Positions 16,743 through 24,560 of a stretch of 29,993 nt of DNA are shown piece by piece; the first letter of the stretch is position 1, and every line of letters begins with the position of its first letter. Origin of the DNA: LSUCC0057 sp048549915 (GTDB lineage: Bacteria > Pseudomonadota > Gammaproteobacteria > Pseudomonadales > Porticoccaceae); NCBI GenBank assembly GCA_048549915.1, contig JBLYYE010000040.1, forward strand, positions 1-29,993, in the 5' to 3' direction. The notes below the pieces were generated by a model. That model did no database searches and was not told where the DNA came from. It saw only the letters and a program-made list of their open reading frames with translations. The translations under genes and the position numbers were made by a program.

Positions 16743-17324
16743 TTAATCCACACCGCAAAGCAATGACGTACCGTTGCGATCTTCTCTACCGTTGTTATTG
16801 GCATCCTCAGATAACCGAATGCTACCAGATTGAAATAAGATAACTCGCACACCATGAATCAGCTTAGGATGGCAGAGCAAAATACTACCAGAATCGATGC
16901 TGCGTTGACTGTTTGAGAACCGCAGCCCACTGCGCCCAGAGGCAAATAGCTGTTGGTCTGTATAGCGCAACTGCCATTGCTGAAATATTTTTTCGTCAGG
17001 TTGACGCTTGCCATCATCATTTTTATCGTCAAAAACTATCCACATATTCCCCTTACCGGCTTGGCTTGTGCAGCTGAGCTGCTCCGTCGTTGCCGATCTA
17101 CTCATACAAAGTACCCAATTGCCGGGTGAGCTGAGCGATAATTGACGGCTGAAGTAGGCAGAATCTAAAACGCTCTGTTGATCTGAGGCCAACTGATATC
17201 GATTTATTAGTTGAGCAAGCTGAACAATACCGAGCATTAATAAAGTGACTATGATCGGCAAGACCAACAGCAGCTCGATAAGGCTGAAGCCTGTTAGCTT
17301 GTGCCTGGCTTTACTGAAACTCAA
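16743..17324 (-). CDS. Prepilin-like protein with GspH/FimT-type N-terminus
   Basis: From TTG 17324 the product is 193 residues: leader MSFSKARHKLTG, then FSLIELLLVLPIIVTLLMLGIVQLAQLINRYQL, a clear class III prepilin signal. I chose TTG because GAGG lies about 8 nt upstream and the leader has normal length. ATG 17381 or TTG 17396 would give 30-odd-residue leaders. The C-terminal domain carries two Asp/Asn-rich loops, DDKNDDGKRQPDE and EDANNNGREDRNG, resembling calcium-binding turns. Four cysteines (VLCMS, LSCTS, LLCHP, LLCGVD) could pair. It is the first gene of the pilus operon, 62 bp before the PilE-like gene. I do not recognise a specific named family. Confidence 0.75.
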   Translation of the reverse strand: MSFSKARHKLTGFSLIELLLVLPIIVTLLMLGIVQLAQLINRYQLASDQQSVLDSAYFSRQLSLSSPGNWVLCMSRSATTEQLSCTSQAGKGNMWIVFDDKNDDGKRQPDEKIFQQWQLRYTDQQLFASGRSGLRFSNSQRSIDSGSILLCHPKLIHGVRVILFQSGSIRLSEDANNNGREDRNGTSLLCGVD

Positions 17325-17498
17325 TTGCCTAGCCCTCTTATTGATAATCGGCCTGTTTAGAAAAGGCGTTCTTCCTAGCATTGCAGGGGCCAACAAAAAC
17401 CGCCTTTACCGATTCCGGTTAATGCGTTTATATTGTCTAGCCCAAAAAAATAGATAACTTATGATTGCAATCGAGTCTTCAATAAATAGGGGTCGTCA

Positions 17499-19604
17499 AT
17501 GAAAACCACACCGATCGTAATGCGCACAGTGCATCGAAGTAGCGCTGTTAACCCGGAAAATAGTTGGCTGCTCGCTCCCAATAGCCTTGTAGAATTGAGC
17601 GCAAAAAAACAGCCTATGGTTGAGCTAGACCCTCTTAGTGAGACGGTGAATTTAGAATTAATAAAACAGCAGCAAACGCTGCAAATTTGGATTGATGGCG
17701 AACAGTTAGCCTCAATTACTGATTTTTTTAATGATCAAGACGCCACTGAGGGACCTGAGTTCTTCTTCACCGACTCTGTGCATGGCCGGCTCTCTGTTGA
17801 TGCCAATGCCCCTCTCGCCAGTAGTGCCGTACTCTGGCCTATGCAAAACACACAAGAGGATTCAGCAGTGCTGCCGCTGTGGTTGTGCGGTGTTGCCTTG
17901 ATCGGCGCCAGTAGCGGCTTGGCCAGCAGTGATGATCGTGGGGAAGTTGACCGCACCCCACCGGTTGCAGCCCGATTATTTCTGAGTGAAGACAGCGGAA
18001 TTTCCGCAGTAGATTTCGTTACTAACAGTGGCCTTATCGAGGTTTCATTAGCTGCCGACGCGACGGGCTGGCAATACAGTTTAGACAGTGGCAATAGTTG
18101 GCTAGATGGGCGCGGCAACACTTTTGAGCTGACTGAGAACCAGCGCTATGAAGTAGGCGATATTGTCATTCGTCAATATGATGCTGCCGGCAATCTCTCG
18201 CAACCCAATAGCAACCCAATGGTAATTTTAATTGATACCCTTGCTCCAATAGCACCGCCTCTTGGGCTAGCGGCAGATACCGGGAGTTCTAATAGCGATA
18301 GAGTCACCAGCGATACTACACTGAACATCACTCTCAGCAGCGACAGCGCCAGCTGGGAGTACCAGCTAAAAGATAGCGGTTGGCTAGCCGGTAGTGGCAG
18401 CAGCCTTGAGCTGGCCGCGAATCAGACTTACGCAGTTGATGAGATAGAGGTACGCCAGACCGATCTGGCCGGCAATCTCTCACCAATTAACAGTAACTCT
18501 GCAGTGATTATCACCGACACCTTAGCCGCCGCCGCTCCTACAATTAGCCTCGTCAGTGACACCGGCAGTTCAGACAGCGACGGCATAACCCAAAACCGCA
18601 CACTCAATATTGCACTGGCCAGCGATACCGCCAGCTGGGAGTACCAACTTAAAGAGAGCGGCTGGCTAATAGGTACAGACACCCATTTAGAGTTGGCCGA
18701 TAACACCCAGTATAGTATCGGAGAAATCACCGTCAGGCAGTACGACACAGCTGGTAACCTTTCTGCTGTTGGAGGCAATAGTAGTACCATCACCATTGAT
18801 AATATTGCCCCCAGCGCTGCCACAGTAGAATCCGTGGCTCTCTATAGCGCTGTGCCCGCAATTGATGTTGCCGACCAGTTTGTCCGCGGCACGGCTGCCT
18901 TGGCCAGTGGCGAACAACTCAACGTGGTGATTGGTAGTGACAGTTTTAATAACGTCACAGTCACCGATGGCGTCTGGCAGATTAATCGCGACCAGTTGGG
19001 AGAACTTACTAACGGCTCAACCATCAGTGTGAGCGCAACAATTACTGACTTGGCGGGCAATCAAACCGCCGATACCAGTAGCGATGAGATCACTGTCCAA
19101 CGCACCGATATCGTCATTTTTGATCTCATATCAGGCACTTCTAGCTTTCACGGCGTAAATCGTGAATTTAGCGATAGTATCGACTACAACATTTTCATCA
19201 TTGTCGATAGCGACGGCACTGATATGACACTGGCCAGTGAACTACAGTGGCATGGCTGGCAAAACCTAGGTAGTGGTGACACCATCTGGCTAGTTGGCGA
19301 TGAACAAGATGCGGATGTAATGGCCTACAGCAGTGGCAGCGTAACCGCTAGCAGCGTGACTTCAAACCAATTAGTCTGGGCCTCTCAAACACCTATATCT
19401 GTGAGCTCTTACTGGGCTTTCGCCATCAGTAGTGCTGGACAATTATCCCGCGCGGCAAGCAGCGCCAGCGCCACGGCTCTATTATTTACTCCCAGCAATA
19501 GTGCAGAACGTTTGTCTGTCTCAGGTGCTATCGGGCAAGGTTACTTGGCCACCATCAATGCCGGAGCGTGGAGCAATATACTGTTTACCCAGGGGCTGAG
19601 TTAA
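17499..19604 (+). CDS. BapA-like surface protein with Ig-like repeats
   Basis: This 701-residue acidic, Ser/Thr/Asn-rich protein has no Sec signal. Residues 45-145 resemble the BapA-type N-terminal prefix of type I-secreted adhesins: TLQIWIDGEQLASITDFFND, a beta-rich stretch, then the hydrophobic PLWLCGVALIGASSGL. Three tandem Ig-like repeats follow (about 151-249, 249-345, 345-436). They share WEYxLKxSGWLxG, the x-x-YxxxEIxVRQxDxAGNLS strand and the linker IDTLAPxAPxxxLxxDTGSS. A fourth divergent Ig-like unit (about 437-536) and a unique C-terminal domain complete it. I see no RTX GGxGxD repeats. It is divergent from the pilus operon and may act in adhesion; this is inferred from architecture. 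Confidence 0.72.
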   Translation: MKTTPIVMRTVHRSSAVNPENSWLLAPNSLVELSAKKQPMVELDPLSETVNLELIKQQQTLQIWIDGEQLASITDFFNDQDATEGPEFFFTDSVHGRLSVDANAPLASSAVLWPMQNTQEDSAVLPLWLCGVALIGASSGLASSDDRGEVDRTPPVAARLFLSEDSGISAVDFVTNSGLIEVSLAADATGWQYSLDSGNSWLDGRGNTFELTENQRYEVGDIVIRQYDAAGNLSQPNSNPMVILIDTLAPIAPPLGLAADTGSSNSDRVTSDTTLNITLSSDSASWEYQLKDSGWLAGSGSSLELAANQTYAVDEIEVRQTDLAGNLSPINSNSAVIITDTLAAAAPTISLVSDTGSSDSDGITQNRTLNIALASDTASWEYQLKESGWLIGTDTHLELADNTQYSIGEITVRQYDTAGNLSAVGGNSSTITIDNIAPSAATVESVALYSAVPAIDVADQFVRGTAALASGEQLNVVIGSDSFNNVTVTDGVWQINRDQLGELTNGSTISVSATITDLAGNQTADTSSDEITVQRTDIVIFDLISGTSSFHGVNREFSDSIDYNIFIIVDSDGTDMTLASELQWHGWQNLGSGDTIWLVGDEQDADVMAYSSGSVTASSVTSNQLVWASQTPISVSSYWAFAISSAGQLSRAASSASATALLFTPSNSAERLSVSGAIGQGYLATINAGAWSNILFTQGLS

Positions 19605-20159
19605 CTACTCTCGGTGAGAAGCTACAACGCAAGCCGCTTGATCGTAAATGCCAGAGAGCAAGCGCAGTACCTTAGCGACTTGTTCCATTCTATCTTCACT
19701 TTTGGCTAAGGCCTGAGTCATCGGGATAAGAAGCTCACGCCTGAATTGTGCGTAGCGTTCAGTAGCTATCTCTCCAAGATCAGTGACTCGATATGTGACA
19801 CCTTTCTTTTGTCCTTCACTGCCCACTTTTTCTACTAATCCGGCTTTTATCAGCTTTCTGAGCGTGTACTGCATATTCGAGAGATCATCTCGATTCAACA
19901 GGCGAGCAATATCTGACAACGCTTTAGGCCTGTCGTGCATGCGTATTACGTTGAGAACAGCAAAATCGATGCCGTTGCAATTTGAATCTCCATCAACACT
20001 GCACAGTGCCAGGTCATCCATCCAGCGACTGAACGCAGAAAATGTCCGAAACAGAGCAAATTCTATTTCTGTCAACGAAATCTCATGCTCTGTAGCCGAG
20101 AGGTGCCAGTGCTTATCCAGCCCGACTGATCCTAATTTATTTACTAGCGTTGAGGGCAA
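19605..20159 (-). CDS. MarR-like winged-helix transcriptional regulator
   Basis: The 184-residue cytoplasmic protein has a central winged helix. CNGIDFAVLNVIRMHDRPKALSDIARLLNRDDLSNMQYTLRKLIKAGLVEKV carries the helix-turn-helix, and GVTYRVTDLGEIATERYAQFRRELL forms the wing and dimer helix, as in MarR-family proteins that bind aromatic or xenobiotic ligands. Its stop codon abuts the stop of the BapA-like gene with no base between. It is transcribed away from the flavin oxygenase gene across a 164-bp AT-rich intergenic region. It is therefore the likely local regulator of the 20324-26110 cluster. The ligand is unknown. Confidence 0.85.
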   Translation of the reverse strand: MPSTLVNKLGSVGLDKHWHLSATEHEISLTEIEFALFRTFSAFSRWMDDLALCSVDGDSNCNGIDFAVLNVIRMHDRPKALSDIARLLNRDDLSNMQYTLRKLIKAGLVEKVGSEGQKKGVTYRVTDLGEIATERYAQFRRELLIPMTQALAKSEDRMEQVAKVLRLLSGIYDQAACVVASHRE

Positions 20160-20252
20160 CTCAGTCTCCTAAAAAATCATCAAAAATTCACAGCCTGCTT
20201 AACATTATGTGCGAGCAACTGTCTGAAAAAAAAGGGTTGCATGTGGACATAT

Positions 20253-20309
20253 TTTATGAATAAACTATTTTTGATCGACAGTAACCTTTAAATTACATAA
20301 TAAAATTAT
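20253..20309. promoter_or_regulatory. AT-rich promoter/operator region before the flavin oxygenase gene
   Basis: The region contains inverted repeats TTTAT-GA-ATAAA (20253-20264) and ATAAT-AAA-ATTAT (20297-20309). A possible -35 box TTGATC lies at 20271-20276, with TACATA 17 bp further (20294-20299) or CATAAT at 20296-20301. The second palindrome ends two bases before the strong SD GGGGAG. Palindromes overlapping a promoter suit control by the divergent MarR-like regulator, but AT-rich sequence yields such repeats by chance. Confidence 0.35.
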
Positions 20310-20323
20310 AGGGGAGAAAGTAA

Positions 20324-21442
20324 GTGAATAATACCGGTTATTTATTCAATGCCAACAAACTCAAACTGGGTATCTTCTCAGCTAACTGCTCCAGCGGAAT
20401 GGCTGTCACCAAGGTAGCCGAACGCTGGGAAAATACCTGGGAAAATAATCTCAAGATCACACAAATGTGCGATCAAGCCGGGATAGAGTTCATGCTTCCA
20501 ATTGCTCGTTGGATTGGATACGGCGGAGAGACAGATTTCCACGGAGGAGTTCTTGAAACAATAACATGGGCAACCGGACTCGCTGCTCGCACTTCAAATA
20601 TTCAAATTTTTGCTACGGTGCATACGGCTTTCAATCATCCTGGCGTTGTTGCCAAGCAAATAGCCACGATGGATCACATAGCTGGAGGCAGAATTGGCCT
20701 CAATGTTGTCGCCGGATGGAATCAGCCTGAGTACGCAGCCTTTGGGTTAGATCTTCCACAGTCGCATCCAGAGCGCTACGCGCGCGCCCAAGAGTGGTAC
20801 AGCCTAGTACAAAAATTGTGGACAGAAACTGCCCCTTTCGATTGGCAGGGTAAATATTTTCAATGTGAGAATATCTATGGTAATCCACACCCCGTTCAAG
20901 CACATGTTCCAATTATTAATGCAGCAGCCTCACCCGAGGGACGCGAGTTTGCACTTCGCAATGCCGATTTTCTTTTCACCCCAGTTTTCGATTTCGAACA
21001 AGCTGCGGCGACGACTAGCCAAATCAGTCAGGCCTCGAAAAGCAATGGGAGAGATGTCGGAGTGTTCACTTTTTCCACGGTAGTCTGCCGTCCAACGCGA
21101 GCTGAAGCCGAAGAGTACTTACACTACTACGCCAATGAAAACGCCGACTGGGAAGCCGTCGATTATTTAATGGCTCTTCAAGGCATGCATGCACAATCAT
21201 TTACACCAGAGGCTCTGGCAAGTTTCCGCGATCGTTTTGCTGCCGGCCACGGAGGATATCCACTGATCGGGACACCCGACCATATTGCAGATCAACTAGA
21301 ACAAATGCACAACGCAGGCATCGCCGGCACCACACTTGCATTTGTAGATTACGCAGCCGAATTCCCTTATTTCAGGGATGAAGTCATTCCTCGCCTTGAG
21401 GCCAAGGGGCTCCGTCAGCCATATCAACACGCTTCAGGCTGA
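20324..21442 (+). CDS. LLM-class flavin-dependent monooxygenase, RutA-like
   Basis: This 372-residue protein has the bacterial luciferase-like TIM barrel. The stretch IGYGGETDFHGGVLETITWATGLAARTSNIQIFATVHTAFNHP, then VAKQIATMDHIAGGRIGLNVVAGWNQPEY, closely parallels RutA pyrimidine oxygenase as I recall it. Such enzymes use FMNH2 and O2 and need a separate flavin reductase; none is encoded here. The rest of the rut operon is absent, so pyrimidine cleavage is unlikely to be the role. Oxygenation or desulfonation of another substrate is plausible. The GTG start is preceded by GGGGAGAAAG. It is the first gene of the probable LLM-TonB receptor-GMC cluster, 86 bp before the receptor. Confidence 0.85.
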   Translation: MNNTGYLFNANKLKLGIFSANCSSGMAVTKVAERWENTWENNLKITQMCDQAGIEFMLPIARWIGYGGETDFHGGVLETITWATGLAARTSNIQIFATVHTAFNHPGVVAKQIATMDHIAGGRIGLNVVAGWNQPEYAAFGLDLPQSHPERYARAQEWYSLVQKLWTETAPFDWQGKYFQCENIYGNPHPVQAHVPIINAAASPEGREFALRNADFLFTPVFDFEQAAATTSQISQASKSNGRDVGVFTFSTVVCRPTRAEAEEYLHYYANENADWEAVDYLMALQGMHAQSFTPEALASFRDRFAAGHGGYPLIGTPDHIADQLEQMHNAGIAGTTLAFVDYAAEFPYFRDEVIPRLEAKGLRQPYQHASG

Positions 21443-21528
21443 TCCTACCCATTACATTTTAAATACACTCGAACAAGAACAAGGATGTCTTAAAACCATA
21501 AAATAAATAACAGGTAGAGGGTTAAATC

Positions 21529-23940
21529 ATGAAAAAAAAGTTCATTTGTTGCTCCATCGCTGCAGCCCTACTCGCTCCGGCAAGCTATTCTGCCATGCTC
21601 GAGGAGGTGGTCGTCACCGCCCAAAAGCGTGAACAAAATTTACAAGATGTGGGTATTGCCGTCAGCGCCTTCACCGGCGATCAGATGGCTGCGATGGGGG
21701 TAACTCAGAGCGTCGATATTGCTGCGTTCACTCCCGGAGTCCATATCAGTGGTAATTTGGCTGGCCAGAATACGCAGTTCTCTATACGTGGCGTTACTCA
21801 AAACGACTTCAATGATGTCATCGAGGCTCCCAACGCTGTCTATCTCGATGAGGGCTATTTAGCTATTGCTCAAGCACAAACCTTCGCTGTCTTCGACATA
21901 GAACGTGTAGAAATCCTCAAAGGACCTCAAGGCACTCTGTTTGGTAGGAACGCAACGGGTGGTTTAGTTCACTATGTCTCTAACAAACCCACATTCGAAA
22001 CTGAAGGGTACATTGATATCGGTTTTGGTCGCTACGACACTAAGGCCAACGCCAACGAATACACAGTAGAAGCAGCGCTAGGTGGCGCTCTCAGCGAGAC
22101 AGTCGCTGGCCGTGTTGCTGTCCGCCACAACCAACGCGACGGCTATTTGAAAAATCTCTACCCCGAAAGTGCATTCTTGCCAGCACCGGGCGCCGACGCT
22201 GGCGCGGATTTAGGTGACGACGACACTCAAGCAGCACGCTTGTCTTTGCTGTTTACACCATCAGATAAACTCAATATCAGTTTTTCTGCAAACTACGCAA
22301 GCTCTGAAGTAGCAACTGGTCCCTATCAATCTAAATCGACCATCGGCATCGTCGATGAAAACGGCGAACTGATAAACGTCATTGACACCCCCGCCGATGA
22401 AACTCGCCTCACCATTCAAGGTGATGCAGACGGTGGTGCCGACGCTATCGACGGCGACCAGTTTCTTGATGGAGCAGGTATCGGGCTACCCGGCCGAAGT
22501 GTTGCCGGCGGTGATTTTTTTGGCTATCTCGACCCCGACGGTGATGACATGACCTTCTCAAGTGACTTCGCTTTTGACGATCAAGGGTCGACGGATACTA
22601 CGGGATTGAATCTTAAATTTGACTATGAGCTGAGTAACGGAATGGAGTTTGTCTCTATCACCGACTATAAAGATTATGAAAAACTACTCTTTATCGATGT
22701 GGATGCCGCTCCCGCTAATCAACTGGCTAATTACGCAGGGGTAGACGCGACTAGCTTATCGCAAGAATTTAGACTCTCAGGAGAAAGCGAGGATAGTCGT
22801 TGGGTTACTGGCTTTTTCTATCTAAATATCGATAACGTTTCAGATAATGGTTTAAAGGCATCAAATAATAGTATTGCTGGCAGCGATCCCTTTGCACCTG
22901 TTGATATTGGTGTAGTGGCCGAACTCGAAACCAACTCCTACAGTTTGTTTGGCCAGTATGAACACGACTTCAGCGATAAAATCACTGTGACAGCCGGCTT
23001 GCGAGTTATACGTGAAGAGAAAGACTTTAATATAGGAATAGGCATCTTCCCTTCTTTTGGTAACTATTCTGTAAATCAGGGCGACTTTATACCAAACGCT
23101 TTCGGGGCTGGGTCTCCTTATTTACATGCAGAAGATACCAGCGACACACTATGGACGGGCAAGGCACAAATTGATTATCGTCCCAATGAAGATCTACTAA
23201 TTTATGCAGGGATCAATCGCGGAGTCAAAGCGGGTAGCTTTAATGCACCCCTACTGGGCGCTTATCTTGGTGGAGGTGGAACACCATCAATTCTTCCTTA
23301 TGATGAAGAAATACTCCTCTCTTACGAAGCTGGCTTCAAGCGTTCATTTGGCGATGGCAGCACGCGCCTTAACGGCAGCCTGTTTTATTACGACTACAGT
23401 GATTATCAGGCCTTCCTGTTTGTCGGTGTAGGCGGCTTGGTCGTGAATGCCGATGCAGAAAACTACGGTTTTGAATTGGAGCTGCAAACCTCACCAATGC
23501 AAGGTTTGGATGCCATGCTCAGTCTCTCATGGTTTGACGCCACCGTTGAAGACGTTTTGTTGCGCAGCGGTTCACCACTGCCCCCACGAGATGTTGATCC
23601 TACCTACGCGCCAGAGCTCCAAGCAACTGGCTTGGTCCGCTACGAGTGGCCTGTCATGGGTGGCATGATGTCAATTCAGGGTGATGTGAGTTACTCCGAT
23701 GAGTTCTACTATAACTTGCGCAACTTTGATGCTGATAAATTTGACAGCTATGTCATCAGCAATGCGCAGTTGGGCTGGGTAGATTCTACCGCCAACTGGC
23801 AGGTCAGCTTTGCTGTGCGCAATATCACGGACGAGCGCGCCGGGGTCCAAGGCTTCGATCTGGCCACGCTGTGTGGATGTAACGAGGTGGCTTATCGCGA
23901 TCCGCGCTCATTCTCATTGAGCATCAAGCGTGAGTTTTAA
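21529..23940 (+). CDS. TonB-dependent outer-membrane receptor
   Basis: This 803-residue protein has a signal peptide (MKKKFICCSIAAALLAPASYSA) directly followed by a TonB-box-like EEVVVTAQKREQNLQDV. The plug domain follows (TPGVHISG, FSIRGVTQNDF, FDIERVEILKGPQGTLFGRNATGG). The remainder is an approximately 22-strand beta-barrel rich in alternating aromatics, ending in IKREF with a C-terminal Phe. It is of the 'VVVTAQKREQNLQDVPxAV' type common in marine proteobacteria and sphingomonads, which imports diverse organic ligands as well as siderophores. No Fur-like box is obvious upstream; the enzymatic neighbours favour an organic substrate. SD AGGTAGAGGG lies ahead of the ATG. Confidence 0.93.
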   Translation: MKKKFICCSIAAALLAPASYSAMLEEVVVTAQKREQNLQDVGIAVSAFTGDQMAAMGVTQSVDIAAFTPGVHISGNLAGQNTQFSIRGVTQNDFNDVIEAPNAVYLDEGYLAIAQAQTFAVFDIERVEILKGPQGTLFGRNATGGLVHYVSNKPTFETEGYIDIGFGRYDTKANANEYTVEAALGGALSETVAGRVAVRHNQRDGYLKNLYPESAFLPAPGADAGADLGDDDTQAARLSLLFTPSDKLNISFSANYASSEVATGPYQSKSTIGIVDENGELINVIDTPADETRLTIQGDADGGADAIDGDQFLDGAGIGLPGRSVAGGDFFGYLDPDGDDMTFSSDFAFDDQGSTDTTGLNLKFDYELSNGMEFVSITDYKDYEKLLFIDVDAAPANQLANYAGVDATSLSQEFRLSGESEDSRWVTGFFYLNIDNVSDNGLKASNNSIAGSDPFAPVDIGVVAELETNSYSLFGQYEHDFSDKITVTAGLRVIREEKDFNIGIGIFPSFGNYSVNQGDFIPNAFGAGSPYLHAEDTSDTLWTGKAQIDYRPNEDLLIYAGINRGVKAGSFNAPLLGAYLGGGGTPSILPYDEEILLSYEAGFKRSFGDGSTRLNGSLFYYDYSDYQAFLFVGVGGLVVNADAENYGFELELQTSPMQGLDAMLSLSWFDATVEDVLLRSGSPLPPRDVDPTYAPELQATGLVRYEWPVMGGMMSIQGDVSYSDEFYYNLRNFDADKFDSYVISNAQLGWVDSTANWQVSFAVRNITDERAGVQGFDLATLCGCNEVAYRDPRSFSLSIKREF

Positions 23941-23964
23941 TTTGTAACAAAGCGCTGCAACCTA

Positions 23965-24000
23965 CAGAGGCGGGCGGGTTAAAAACCCTGCCCGCCTCTG
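23965..24000 (+). other. Strong intercistronic hairpin
   Basis: CAGAGGCGGGC-GGG pairs with CCC-t-GCCCGCCTCTG across a TTAAAAA loop: 14 bp with one bulged T. It lies between the receptor stop (23940) and the next start (24024). No T-run follows, so it is more likely an mRNA-stabilising or differential-expression element than a full terminator. A partial terminator or REP-like role remains possible. Confidence 0.6.
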
Positions 24001-24023
24001 CACTTGCCTTTGGGATACAGACT

Positions 24024-24560
24024 ATGCCGTTAAATCGAAGAGATTTTATAACCCGCACTGCTACGGCAGCAATGGTAGCTAATCCACTCTCACAGGTGGC
24101 TGAGGCGGCTGCCACTAAGCCAAATACTCTTCTATCCACTCGAGAATGGCAGTTAATAACGCATCTTGGCGAAGCCATTGTGCCTGGGTCTGAGGCAGCT
24201 GGGCTCACCGAGTTTATTAGCCGGCAGCTCAGTAAACCGGCTCATCAAGCGCTGCTTATGGTGCGCTATCTAGGCCTTCCGCTAAGTCCTCAGCAGCTAT
24301 ATCAGCAGCTCGCAGAGCAGCTAAAAAATTATTCAGACAACCACTCCCTAGCCACCGACCTATCCGATAAAGAGCAGGCAAAACAACTCGCCGAAGCTAT
24401 GGCAGACGACAGTGTTGCCAACTGGCAAGGGCTACCCGCTTCTCTTTACCACTTCATATTGCGTTCAGATGGTTGCGATGTTGTCTACGGCACACCTGCT
24501 GGCAGCCGTCTTCTCGAGCTCGATTATATGCCCCACATCACACCACCCGAGTTTTTATGA
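24024..24560 (+). CDS. Gluconate 2-dehydrogenase subunit 3-like, Tat-exported
   Basis: This 178-residue protein begins with a twin-arginine signal (NRRDFITRTATAAMVANPLSQVAEA). The mature part shows the subunit-3 pattern: LSTREWQLITHLGEAIVPGSEAAG near the start and the C-terminal SDGCDVVYGTPAGSRLLELDYMPHITPP. In membrane-bound gluconate-type dehydrogenases this small subunit accompanies a GMC flavoprotein through the Tat system. The GMC gene follows with an ATGA overlap, supporting a complex in the periplasm. The cytochrome c subunit usual in three-component enzymes is not found downstream. The real substrate need not be gluconate. Confidence 0.85.
   Translation: MPLNRRDFITRTATAAMVANPLSQVAEAAATKPNTLLSTREWQLITHLGEAIVPGSEAAGLTEFISRQLSKPAHQALLMVRYLGLPLSPQQLYQQLAEQLKNYSDNHSLATDLSDKEQAKQLAEAMADDSVANWQGLPASLYHFILRSDGCDVVYGTPAGSRLLELDYMPHITPPEFL

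Noticed and set aside
19120..19604. RTX calcium repeats or a classical type I secretion tail in the BapA-like protein
   Set aside because: No GGxGxDxxx nonapeptide is present; the tail is Ser/Ala-rich and unassigned.
24473..24556. Longer N-terminus for the GMC oxidoreductase
   Set aside because: It lies within the small-subunit gene; the ATGA overlap at 24557 gives the normal start just before the FAD motif.
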